From positions 22,842,469 through 22,906,468 of the forward strand of contig NC_057790.1 in NCBI RefSeq assembly GCF_014905175.1: a stretch of DNA of 64,000 nucleotides, written 5' to 3'. Below are positions 11,369 through 24,028 of this stretch, in pieces. The notes beneath the pieces were generated by a model that saw only the letters and a list, made by a program, of their open reading frames with translations, was not told the DNA's origin and did no database searches. The DNA comes from Aphidius gifuensis (Eukaryota; Arthropoda; Insecta; Hymenoptera; Braconidae). How positions within the stretch are numbered: position 1 is the stretch's first letter; the number at the start of each line of letters is the position of its first letter. The position numbers were made by a program, and so were the translations under genes.

Positions 11369-14300
11369 AATGTGTTGTTTTTTATTTTTAACATAAAAAA
11401 AAAACTATTTATTCTTAATTTAATTGAGAAAAAAATATATACGTGTAATATATAAAATGGCAGTGGAGTCTTTCTGACAATGGTTGAATGATATAAGAAA
11501 AAAAAAAAAGATGAGACATTTAAAATATCATTCGAGATATTAGTGTAAATATAATGTAATGAATTAATTTCCTATTAGAATTTAATTAATTATTTTATAA
11601 TTGTTAATGAAATTTCAAATAACTAAACTTTAAAAAAAAGTATATATATGTTTACAATCTTTTCTTTTTATTGACTGTTTTTATTTGTTTTTTTTTTATT
11701 GCTGCCTAGTAATGAAGTCAATAAGCAAGTTGGTAAAAAATATTAATGAGCTGTGTGTGTAGATGGAAATAAACCCCATTATACGAGCAACTGATTCTCG
11801 TAATTTTTCAACGAAAGGACTTATTTTGATAACATAATCAAGTTAAATTTAATTGTCAAGATTGGTGATATTATCTTTGAATTTAATGATAATCATAAAA
11901 GACATTAATTTATAAGTTTAAATTTTAATTTGTTTTAATTTAAATTTTGTTTTTTCTTTTTACACGTAATAATTTTAATTTTATACTGTCCTTTTATGGA
12001 AATTTACGATCAGTCTTGAGTAATAGACAGAATGTTGATACGTGATTTAAGTGTTTTTTAATTATTTTATTTTTTAATTGAGCTTTAGTTATTGTAAATA
12101 ATTATTATGACATTTTTTTCAGTATGTCTTTTTTTTATGTCTCAAGTGTGTAAAAAAAGTTTAAAAGAAAATATGTTATTGCAACGGATCATATGAGGGT
12201 TTCACTCTGATAAGCGCATTATTATAGTAAATTACAGATAAAAAAAAAATTTAAATATATATAAACAATGACTAATTCTTGTGGTAAAATATTTGAATAT
12301 TAAAATAATTTTTTCGAAAGTCTAAATTAATTTTAAATTCATTTTTTCTTTCATTTTTTTTTTGTCAATTTCTAATAAAATTACATTCTTAAAAGTCCTA
12401 TATTTTTTAAAAATTAATAGCAAATATATAGGATCTAATGAAATTTAAAAAAACATAATTAAATTATCGGTGGATGTAAAATTTCTAAGAAACTTTTGAG
12501 CATTGAAAACACACAAAATCTTTAATGTGATTGAAAAAAAAAAGAAGCCAAAAAGAATCATTAATAAATTGAATAAAAAAAAAAAAAAAAAGAACCATTC
12601 TTGAAAGTAGAAAAAGTACTTAGTGTTGAACGAGGTATAAGAATATATATAAAAATCGAAAGAAAAAAAAAAAAAAGCAAAGCCATTCAAACAGAGTGGC
12701 TCGTAACAGCTGTAAAAACTCGTCGTTACAACCAATGTGTGTTTTCATTCTCAAAGGTATCGATGGAAAATTTTAATGAAGTAAAAGAAAAAAAAATAAA
12801 AGTGGTAGAAATTTATAAAAAAAAAAATATAAAAAGAAGAGAAAAGAAAGAATAATAAAAATTGAATGAAAGAAAAAAAAATTTACCTAGCATATGCCAA
12901 TTGTTATTTGATTATTACAATTATTTGTTAATTGTAGAATTCTACACAGGCTTATTGAAACGTGTACTGTTAAAATACTGTTGTGTGTATGTGTGAATGC
13001 CGCACTGTTCGGCTGAGACTGATGATTTATTTAAAAAAAAAAAAAACATTAAACCGAATAATACGAAAAGAAAATATATAAAAAAATTAAATACATATAT
13101 ATATATATTAAAAAAAAAATATTAAAAAAATTTCACGTATGCTCAATTAGAGAACATGTTCACGCATAATTAAGAGTTCTATTTACATATACATGTTTTA
13201 TATTTGTAATTGAAAAAATAATAAAAAACAAAAAAAAAAAAAAAAACACAATTTAAAAACATCTATTATAATTAATATTAATGTGAAAAAGAATGGGTAT
13301 AAAATTATTTAAAAAATTATTGGAGAATTTTTAAAAATTGATAGAATATGTTATCTCCAAAGTATTTGCTCATCAAAGTGCTAGACATGTTAAGACGGAC
13401 AGATATTTCGTCCAAAAATAAAATTTTAAAAAAATTAAAAATGGTACCTTGGAGATGGACATACCATCTTGGCACGATATTTCATATTTTACATAAAAAT
13501 AATAACAAAAATTAAAAAAAAAATATATTTAAATAATAAATGAAATCATTTAAATAGTATTTCATAAATTTCGTTGATTATTCTAAGGCATAGTCAATCC
13601 TAATTATACAATCATTAAGGTATGATGAATAAATGCGATAAAAAATTTAAAAAAATGAATGAAGTATATTTAATAAGTACACATACACAAACATACACAA
13701 TGGACGATAAAATAAAAATTAATAAAACTAATCATTAAATCATTGTAAATATTGTATATAAAAAACAAAAAAAAAAAAAAAAGAGAGAGAAAAAAATAAA
13801 CAAATTTAGATAGATATGAAAAATTTGAAGTAAAAATGAAAAAAAAAAAATGAAATAATAATAATAACGAATTATAATATCAATACTACAAAGAATGAAA
13901 AATAATTATGATTTTGTAAATTTAAATTTGAATGTGTCCGGTATGATGACTTTAAAAAAATTATTATTTTTTATTAATTAAATACTCACTGATGGTGGTG
14001 GTATCACAATACTGAAAAATAAATAATAATTTTTTTGTAAATTATAACTATAATTGCACCCACAAGACAAAGAAAAGAAAAATTTCAATTAAAAAAAAAA
14101 AAAACGTGATTAACTCTTGGTCTTTCGATTGAATTGTATATTTAAAAAAAATTTCTTTCAATGGATTGCAGTCTGTTGCTCAAATAAATGTACGTAAACT
14201 GGTTCGTTAATGTAATTGATTTAAGAAAAAAAAAAAAAAAGAAAAAAACACTGGCACAAATAGATTATTATTATTTAAAAATCAAATGAATAAAATTCAT

Positions 14301-17300
14301 TTGTATTTTTTAATTGATTTGTTATTTTTTTTTGACACAATATTTAATTGCAAATGGTGTATGCTGCTTCCATTTATGTGCCAACAAACAACAAATAATA
14401 ATTGTATTTTTTTTTTTTTTTTTCTTTGATAAATAACATTATTAAAAATTTTAATGATAATAATAATAATTATTATTATCATATTGTTATAAAAACAAAG
14501 TTGCGAGAGATAAAATAATAATTTAAAAAAAAAAAAAAATCATATGATAAAAAACTCATCTTTAAGTGTTAAGTGTGTACAAAGATAAATCATCGAGAGC
14601 AAATAATTATCATTGTTTTTTAGTACAACACGTTGATAAAGCTCTTTTGATTGTACCGATGTATTTGTAATAATTTAAAATTAATTTTTATCCTCATCCA
14701 TTTGACCCATACATTCATCGGTATATTTATAAAAATATATACTATAATTATTGTAAATATATATAGTATTTTTACATTCTACTTCTAAATTCCATTTTCG
14801 ATTCTAAATGGTATATGAAAACAAAAAAAACAAACAAAAATCTGTGTGCTTCGCCTGTCATCTCTGTATCACTAGACAATCTCAAATAATTTATTATCAG
14901 CCAAATGATTTTTTTATTTCTTTTTTTTTATTTATATAATAATTATCAAAGCATCAATGAACTGAAAAACAATTGCCCAATTTTGATAAATATTTAATTT
15001 AAATCAGGCTTAAAAAAAAACATAGTTAATTTATAATTTTTTTAAACAACTGCCAATTTAATCCTGCCTTTTTATATTAAGGAATATTTAAAACAAAAAA
15101 AATTAAAGACATGATATGTAATTTGACATTTTTTAATGTTTCATTGGATGTAAAATTTTGCCTACGCGTGTATAAAGTAGTAAATTTATTAATTAGTAAA
15201 TAGAAAAAAGATATAAATAAATAAAAAAAAAAAAAAACAAATCCAATGTTAAGCTTTAAAAGTTTTATGTGTGCATGGAGACAGAGTGAAGCTCATCAGA
15301 CTAGTCCTTAATAATTTAAAACCAAAGTAAAATGGAGCGAGATGAAGAAAAATTCAAAAAAATAAAAAAAAAAATATGAAATGACGTAGTTATTAAGTAT
15401 CCATCATTTTAACATGCATTGCATATTCATAAAAGACATTAAAATACTTTAAACACTTCAATCATTGTATAATTAAATAATGGAAAAAGAGTAAAAAAAG
15501 AAAAAGAATTAAAAATGAAAAACCAACGATAATATTCATTTAAATATCAACTAAATAATCACAAATTTATTTTCTTTTTTCATTCGTTATCATTATAATT
15601 ATTATTAATATTTTATAACTGCAATTGTTTATTATTTAATTTTAATCATTTATGTTTTTATATCATTTTAATTTTAATAACTAATTGAATATCGTTTAAT
15701 TTATCAAAATTATTGTAGCAATATATTCACATACCGTTAATTAACAAAAAAAAAAAAAAAAAATAACAATTATCTGTAAACAAAAAAATTTGTTTTTATT
15801 ATTTTTAATATGATTTTTTATGAATTTTAATTTTAATTTACTTGTTATTATATTTAATTTATATTGATTTTCATTTTAATTACCGTAATAATAATATTAA
15901 TATATATGTGGCGTAAAAATTTGCTCATGTGTATATTTTTTTTATTATTTTTAATCATAAAATCGATAAATCAAGCTAATGAAAAATGAGTCTGTTAATT
16001 ATTGAATTTTTTTTTCTATCTTGTATAATTTTTTTCATGTTTTTTTTTTTAATGTGCTTAAGAGATGATCCTCGCGCTCCAATTACCATCTCATTTATTA
16101 ATATTTTTTTTTAATTTTTCTTAGATGAATATTTAAGTTTAATATTAATATTTTCTTGATCAAAGTAAAACCATCATGAAACGTGAATACTTAAAAATAA
16201 ACTTAAGACAAAATAACGGAGCTATGGAATAGAAAGGAATTGACATCATTTGATGAGTCATCAAATCTAATAAAAATTCACTGTTAATATATTTTCTGCA
16301 CTTAAGTCATATTAAATTTTGTAAATATATTCTACTTGATCAATACTAATTTTGATTAATTTTCAATATAACCCACGTAGATTATTCATAGTTCAACTCT
16401 GAATAAATTTCATTATCAACAAAATATTTTAAATTAAATTACTCCAAATTGAATTACAAAATAAAAGTAGAAAAAAAAAAAAGTATCAACTTTCCTTTGA
16501 ACTGAATTTTTTTCTATTTTTTTTACATTTATATTCGTGAACCTTGTAGAGTTTAGTACGGGATATAATTTTTTTTTTTTAAAACAACAGTGTTAACGCA
16601 CGTTTCACTTTTTCAGAAAATAAAGTGACATGTTAATTTGTATTCTACCAAGCATACTTGCGATTTCTGTCAAAAAAAAAAGAAAAAATAATGATATATC
16701 TTTCGCGGACAGTTCAAAGGTGTTCATTGCCGAATAAAAGTGTTAATATCCTTTTTTTTGGTTTCAATTTATATATAGAAATAAAAAATAATCTATCCAT
16801 TTTTCTATGAATTATCAAAGTAGAATCTTCCTTTTACAGTTTCTACGAAAATTCAGTCATGTACAAGCTATTACGTTTTATTTTACATTATTATTTGAGC
16901 TCTAGTAAAAAGAAATTGGAACCTGCTCTTTTATTCCAATGAAAAAAATAAAATAAATAATAAAAAGAATAGTTTAACTACTATACTACTAATACCACGG
17001 TGCTATGATAAAAAAAAATAAAATAATAAAAAGTAAAACTGAGTTTGCTCATTAAAAAGTTTAGTGATTCTACACAAAGCTGTTGAAAACGAGTATGATC
17101 TTGCTTTGATTTTTTTTTTTCTATCTATTATTCTTTTTTCATTTCAGCAAAAATGAGATTCATTACCTAGGTGTATTTATATTTTTTTTAATTAATAAAA
17201 ATTAAAAGAAAAAAATAAACATCTATTGCTGAGTATATAATTAAATGAAAAATTCATGGAGATTATTGCTCAAGGGAATTTAAGGAATATGTAAGAAGAA

Positions 17301-17544
17301 TATCAGTCTTCTGCTGCATCAACATGACCAACCTATAGAAATAACTCGCGGCAAATATTAAAGAAAAATGTAAGATAGAAAAAGATTTAAAAAAAACAGT
17401 ACTGCTTTCCCCCGAGTAAGTGAAGACATTGAAACTAGTAAATGAACTTTTTCTTCGCTCTGTATGGTCAAGTTCTAAGCCAATGTCCTGATGGTAATTG
17501 TCAGTTGAAAATGATGATGATGAAGAAGAAGGGGTCCCATGGGG
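11369..17544. other. 3' UTR and intergenic DNA, A-rich, no gene seen
   Basis: Six kilobases of A-rich DNA on the plus strand with dozens of A runs of 8-20 bases. AATAAA signals occur from about 11769 onward, so the proximal part is probably the 3' UTR of the nephrin-like gene. No open frame with coding character was found on either strand. The only structured element I noticed is the inverted repeat at 13354-13455. Confidence 0.6.
13354..13455. repeat. Imperfect inverted repeat, 11-bp arms
   Basis: TCTCCAAAGTA at 13354-13364 and TACCTTGGAGA at 13445-13455 are reverse complements with one mismatch. The 80 bp between them is less biased in composition than its surroundings. It may be a small hairpin-forming element or the remnant of a MITE; no target-site duplication is evident. 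Confidence 0.35.
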
Positions 17545-17585
17545 TATAAAACCGTAAGATTGTCTTCAAACCAAGATCATTCAGT
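17545..17585 (+). promoter_or_regulatory. TATA-box plus initiator core promoter of the Ser-rich gene
   Basis: TATAAAA at 17545-17551 lies in a short GC-richer stretch. About 34 bp downstream is TCATTC (17577-17582), overlapped by TCAGTT (17581-17586); both fit the arthropod initiator TCAKTY. The start codon at 17734 follows after a 5' UTR of about 150 bp containing a 28-base T run (about 17611-17638). This is the clearest TATA-type promoter in the window and suits a strongly, tissue-specifically expressed structural protein gene. Confidence 0.7.
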
Positions 17586-17733
17586 TAACTGTTCCTTAAA
17601 CGTTTCAAATAGATTTTTTTTTTTTTTTTTTTTTTTTAATTATTATTAAAAAAAGAAAAAAAAAACCTATTATTGTTTATTTGTTTAGTTATATTGTTAT
17701 CAGAATTTTTAAATATTTTATTGACGATAAATT

Positions 17734-19783
17734 ATGTTTTTTGTGAGTAAATTAAATTTATATTAGTAATTAAAATTTCAATTAAAATTTTCGTTAAATA
17801 TTATGATATTATTAATAATTAAAAATTTAAAATAAAATTTTTTTATTATTGTTTTCAGTTTGTAACAATAGGGGGTTGCATTTTGTCAATTCTCGGAGGA
17901 TCCAGTGCTCGCAGTAAGTATTTTATTATTTTTATATTTAAAAAAAAAGAAAATAAGTAAATTAAAAAAAAATAATTTATATTTATTTAGTGTTAAACTG
18001 AAAAAAAAATTATTATTTTCAAGTAAAATCATACTTGTTGTTTTGTTGTTTATGTAAAATATACCGTTATTTTAAAATAAAACTCGTTTGAATTATTATG
18101 GCTATTTTTTATATATTTTTTATATAAGTTTTAAAAAAAAATAATAAACAAAAAGAAAATACAGTGTAACTGTTCTACTTTTCTATAAGATTATGTGTAT
18201 GCATGATGACACACATGTTCAATGACACGAATCACTGAATATAAAGATGATAAACAAGCTCAATAAAAATAGTAAAAAAATGTTAGAAAACTTGTAAAAA
18301 ATAGAATCATTTATTTAGTTACAAAATAATTTCCAAACCACAATAAGAAAAGAAAAAAAAAAAAAGAAAAACTTGAATTAAAACTTTCAAAGAAAATAAA
18401 AAAAAACGTGAAAGTAGTTGAATAAATAAATTTATGGTCTATAGCCAAACCAATCTATTTCGTCAAGGTCGAAAAATAAATAAATAAATAAATATCACTG
18501 ACCCACCTCAACAAGTAGTGCATAAAGTCATATTCCCGTTATAGTAATATTTTAATATATTGTTAGCATTCTATAATACAGGCTATTCAACGAGCGATGG
18601 AAGAGGCCAAGATTTTACTGGTACTTATAGCTCAGGTGGTTTTGTTGGATTAAAAGATATTAATGATCTTCCTGATCATAATTTTGGTACATCAAATACA
18701 AATCGTTATGCAACAACATTACCAGGATCAAGTCATTCAGCATCTGGCAATGCATATTCATCCTCAAGTTACAGTGATGATCAAGGAAGTGGTGTGAGTT
18801 CAAATACTGCTGGCACAAGTGGTACAAATACTGGTAGTAACAGTAATAGTAGTCCTGATATTATAAATAATATATCAAGCGATACATCATCAGATATTAG
18901 TATAAATTTTTCACCTGGTGCATCATCTAGTCTTGATTACAATTCACCAGCAAGTTCATCTCATGGATCAGTTAATTTTGCAAATTATGCTGGATCACAA
19001 CAGACATCCAGTGACAATAATAGTCCCCTTGATTATGGATCATCATCAGCATCAGCATCATACTCACCTGCATCACCACAATTAAGTAGTTTTACTGGAT
19101 CAAAAACATCAGCTTATACATCTGGTAGTAGTCCAACTCATGGATCTTCTCCTTATACATCTGGATCAAGTTTAAATTATCCTGCAGCACATTCAAATTC
19201 ATATCCAAGCTCAAGTTTATTATCATCATCATCATCATCATCATCATATCCTAGTTCAATGTCAGGATCATTTTCTGGTAGTAGATACAGTAGTCCATCT
19301 TATCAAGCAGCTCATACTCCATCAAATAATCATCCTGAAAGTTTAAAATTTACATCAACTGCTGCATTAAATAATTATCTCAGTAAAATACATGCTAATG
19401 CACCAAGTTACTCACACAATTCAATACCAAATCATCATGGACCAAATTATCTTCATTCAACATCATCAAATATTGCACCAAGTTATTCAAAATCTTCAAG
19501 CCCATATTATCCAGCTGGTGCATATCCAAAAAATCCAAATAAATTTATTATTATAAAAGATGGACATGGAGGAATGATGCATTCAGAGCGTCCAATTTCA
19601 TCAAGTAGTTTATATGGAGGTGGTGGTTCAAATTATAAAGTAAGAAGTGCTGGACCATATTCATCTGGACATAATTTTGCTGGTAATAGTAATTATGGAT
19701 CATCAATTGGATATAATGGTAACACTGGTGGTGGACATCACAGTGCACCAAGTACTTTTGCATCATTATTTGGATTTTCATAA
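17734..19783 (+). CDS. Secreted Ser/Tyr/Gly-rich low-complexity protein, family not recognised
   Basis: Three exons: 17734-17742 (three codons, MFF), 17859-17913, and 18582-19783, giving 421 residues. The first 22 residues form a signal peptide: F/V/T/I/G-rich hydrophobic core ending GGSSARS, so the product is probably secreted. A tiny first exon with an intron inside the signal peptide is typical of insect cuticle-type genes. The mature part is dominated by Ser, with Tyr, Gly, Asn, Pro and His; runs such as SSSSSSSSYPSS and repeats like SSPTHGSSPYTSGSS occur at residues ~200-240. A less repetitive block near the C-terminus, NKFIIIKDGHGGMMHSERPI, and the terminal SLFGFS are the best handles for homologue searches. 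Cuticle, glue, silk or egg-coat roles are possible; none is shown. The TATA/initiator promoter lies 190 bp upstream. Confidence 0.8.
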
Positions 19784-20019
19784 TTTAAATTATTTATTAT
19801 ATTCTATTAAATTATTTAAATTTTTGTATTTATTTTGTTGACTATATATTTCTCTAGTTTAATACTTAGATTGTTTATCTAAATTTATTTTTCATTGAAA
19901 TATAATATTGTATTATTATTTAAAAACTTTTATTATTGAATATAATTATTATTAATTAAATATTAATTAGAAGACACTTGATTTTGATAAGAAAAAAAAA
20001 TCACTTTATGTTAACTTTT
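19784..20019. other. Convergent 3' interval between the Ser-rich gene and ARMC9
   Basis: Only 236 bp separate the stop codons of the plus-strand Ser-rich gene and the minus-strand ARMC9 gene. It is AT-rich and holds TTTATT (minus-strand AATAAA) at about 19791 and 19826, within reach of ARMC9 transcripts. 3' UTRs of the two genes may overlap. Confidence 0.6.
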
Positions 20020-23000
20020 TTAACTTTTCTCAATTGATTCTTCTGATGAACTTTGTCTATTTAATTTTGCACTGTGTAGTGGAGTTCTTGAAATTTTTGG
20101 TTTTGCTGCAAATCCTTCTTCTTCTTTTTCTTCGTCATCATTATTATCATTATCTGGCTCAATTGTTGTTTCTTTATCGAAAGATATTCTATAATTATAA
20201 TTAATATAAATTAAAAAATATTTCTATTAATTATTCTTACTAAATAACAATGCCATGCAGTTTAAAATAAAATATAAAAATTTATTCAAGCACTTGAAAA
20301 AAAAAGTATATATATATTTATAAATAAATAAATAAAAATATGATAATGATAAATGTGTAGGATTTTCAATCAACTAGAGTGACTGTGATCTGGAAGTATC
20401 TGGTTAACGATGCTGACGTAAGCATCGTGACAAAATAAATAAAAAGCTTTTACGTTATTCATTACATCGAGGGTTAAACTCACATCGATATATTGCTTAT
20501 TCCATCTTCAACTAAAAAACAAAAATAATCATTAAATTAAACAGATGATCTTGATTAAATTAATACACTTTTTTCATCACCAGCAAAACAAATAAAATTA
20601 ACAACTCATAAATTATTTAATCACTTTCATTTATACTATTTGACATCCATCCTAGGTATGTTGTTGTTGTTGCTTTTTATTTGCAGGTCAAGAATTTAAA
20701 TTTTAAATCATTCGTAAAATTTCTTTACATATTTATTTAGAAATTTATATAAAATAGATTTTTTTTTATCAAATAAAAATTCAATCCCCCATATATAATT
20801 TAGTTTCTATATTTTTTTTTCTTTATCTGTTCACTAATAAAATCTTCAATGAATTTCAATTATGAATTTTACCTTCATGAGTACTCTCTGCAGTTGAAGT
20901 TGTACTTTCTCTGTAAATAAAAATTTTATTTCTATTAAAATTAATAATTAATTTAATAAATGATAAGTTGAAATATAAAAAATTATAATTTTTAATTTTA
21001 TAGATATATTTAATTATTTGTTATTACTTGGATTTGTGTTTCACATAAAATTGATTATCGCAATATCTGGAATCATGAAATGAACTAATTTTATTTGGAG
21101 AAATTTTTAAATATTTAGAAATCAATGATTGATTTTTATCCCAACTATTTTCTGTAAATACATTTGTTATTCTTGAATTTGATGAGATAGATTCTTGTTC
21201 ATTATAATAATTATTTTTAATGATATTATTTTGAAAGAAATTATCTTCAATATTTATGGAATTATATCTTTGTTCAATAGCTCTTATTGATGCTTGTGAT
21301 ACTGATGGTATCTCAAGAGATAAACATGATTTATCAATAATAGTTTTATTACTATCACTTTGTTTAATAGTCGCATAAAATAATTTCTCATTATTTTCAT
21401 ATGAATTTTGTGATTCTAATTTTACTGGATTTTTATATTTTGATTTGTGATAAGTTGGTGTTATTCTTCAAGTTGAAAAAAACAAAATAATAAAAAATAC
21501 CATTCAATAATTGAGTTAAAATAAAGATAAAGATTAAGTTACCTTGGATAATGTGTAATTCGTTGACAAGTTTGAACAATTGACTGATCATCCAACGTAT
21601 GATTCATTGAATTATTTAAATCACTAGTTTCATCATATAAATTAAATGTTCTAGGTGTTAAATTATGTGTATCCTGAACAACTTGTAAATGACTTGGTGT
21701 TAAACAGTAACAAATTGCCAGCAATGTTTCTCCAAATAAATCACCAGCATTAACTTTCACCGGATCTATTTCATCTAATTCATCTTCCAAGACATCATAC
21801 TCTTCCTGATTAATAAATAAAAAATCATTACAATAAAATAAATTGAATAAATGACAAATTTTATTCATACTCTGTCATCATCGACATCATTGATTTCTTC
21901 TTCAATCATTTCAGGCTGTTGTCTTCTGTGTTTCATTAATATATCATCAAGATGTGCCCTAAATATTAAAATATAAAAAAATCATTAAAAACAAATGAAA
22001 AATAAACTACATATCAATTACCTAAGTTCTCCAGTTCTTTGTTTTCGATGATGCTCAAGAATTGAACCAAGTCCAATGTGTCTAGCTTCATCATTAATAG
22101 ATTTATTTGTTAGAAAATTATTCAATGCCCCATTGACATACTGGAGTGCCTTCATTTCAACAAAGAAAGTATAACAAGTAAAAACATTATGATAATGAAT
22201 AAATAAAAAAATTAAAAAAAAAGTATTTACAGGCAAATGATTGGTAGATAATAGAACAATTAAAGTTGATATTATCATTGTTGACATTTCAGCAGCACGC
22301 ATCTGTGCCTCTTTGTGTAATGATAAATTCATCAAGAGTGCTGTTGCATACTCAAGTCTATAAGTACCCATTGAATGATACTCGGATTTTAAATGATGTG
22401 TTAGCCATTCAACAAGACCAGCTGCAATCATATACAATCTTTGTTGTCTTCGTAAAGAAAGTTTTTGCAACATTGCAATAATCATGTCACAGGTGAATGC
22501 ATCAATTGACTCGGCATTTGTACTATCTAAACATTGAATTACCTGCAATAAAAATAAATTAATGAAAATCATAATACCATAAAAAAATTATTACTGTATT
22601 TAAATTAAATTTTATTTTTTAATTTGTTAATGATTCAATTAAAATATAAATTTATGTCAGAGAAAAGTTTTTTATTACTTACAACATTTAAAACTGTTGG
22701 ACCAACTGCAAGATAATCTCTGCCACATTTTAGAGATGCAAATGCATTGAGTAATCTTGCTGCTGATTGTTGAATTGGATGTGGTACTGCGACATCCAAA
22801 GGCATCAATAAATAAGGTAAAATTAATTTTCCAGTATCACTTGCAATTTGTCCATGTAAACCAAGTAAATCATTTCTAATATATTCATGAACAACTTCAT
22901 CACGATCTTCTGGCTGACTTAGAGTTATTGTCTACAAAGAAAATATATTTTTTTTGGTAAATTAAAACGTAATTGTTATGGAAATAATTTATGAATTTAA

Positions 23001-24028
23001 TTTACCCAACGTAGTGCTTGAAGAAGAAGCATTTTTGTTCTGAGATTTCCATGTATAAGATGAATTTTTATTTTTTTATAATCAAGATGTTTTGGTGACA
23101 ATGGCACAGCACTTGAGATAAATTTTTTCATTTCATTGTCAATATTATGAATATTCAAAGTTGATTCCAGTGGTGTAATCTAATTGATGAAAAAAAAAAA
23201 AATAAATAAAATAAAAAAGAATAATAGTAGAAATTTTTAATTAAAATTCATCAACTTACTGGTGGCTCATGACGAATATTTGGATCAAATAAATCTGGAT
23301 ATATTTTCATACATGTTGCTAATGTTTTTTGAGGATCAACTGATTTACCACATGCTGCATTACCCAATACAATTGTAAATTCTTTAGCAATACCCATTAA
23401 TTTGTGATAATCAGAATGAAGTTTATGAAATCTTTCTTTTAATTTTTGGTATTTTCTATTGACATTTCCTAATTGTGATCTTGCTAACATTAAATCTTGA
23501 CTATATTGATTTGGTATTGGTGATTTTTTTTTATTTAAAATTGTTGCTGGATGATTAAGATCAGTTGTTAACATAACATTTACTGATTCATTGACACCAC
23601 TTATTTTAGTTTGTGTACATCTGTTAAATATAATAATCAAATTTATATTAATTATTTTGATAATTTAAATTACTGTCTCGTTAATTTACCTTGTTGTTAC
23701 ATTTTTTGTTAAGCCTTCACAACAACAAAGATCAACTTCATCTCTATGTTCTAGCTCTAAAAAATCTGGAATATCACGATCATTTTCAATTAATAAAAAT
23801 GATTGAGCTTGGAGTGATTTTTTTTCTGATGAATTATCTGCTTTTCTAGATTGTTTTGATACATTTGAATCAGCAATAACCATTGTTATAGAATCACCAT
23901 TAAGGTCACATAAATTAATCAAACTTTCATCAGCTGAAATATCATCAACCTGTAATAAATATATCATTATTAGATTTATTCTAAATTTATTATCAAGTTA
24001 ATTAAATTAGTACCTTTATTTTGTCCAT
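20020..24028 (-). CDS. ARMC9: ARMC9, armadillo repeat-containing ciliary protein
   Basis: ARMC9 localises to the ciliary base/centriole and acts in ciliary signalling in vertebrates, where loss causes Joubert syndrome. Exons in transcript order: 24028-24014, 23949-23690, 23620-23260, 23179-23006, 22931-22683, 22542-22231, 22149-22022, 21958-21871, 21805-21543, 21465-21028, 20910-20873, 20511-20484, 20188-20020, 840 residues. The coiled segment with KYQKLKERFHKLHSDYHKLM, then MLLLQALRW, MLQKLSLRRQQRL, LEYATALLMNLSLHKEA and YVNGALNNFL align with vertebrate ARMC9, and the acidic linker and GDLFGETLLA follow in the expected order. The C-terminal third is low-complexity. The N-terminal LisH motif of vertebrate ARMC9 is not visible. 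The first five codons rest on a weak donor; an alternative in-frame start is at 23967. ALKBH6 is head-to-head 2.2 kb away. Confidence 0.88.
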
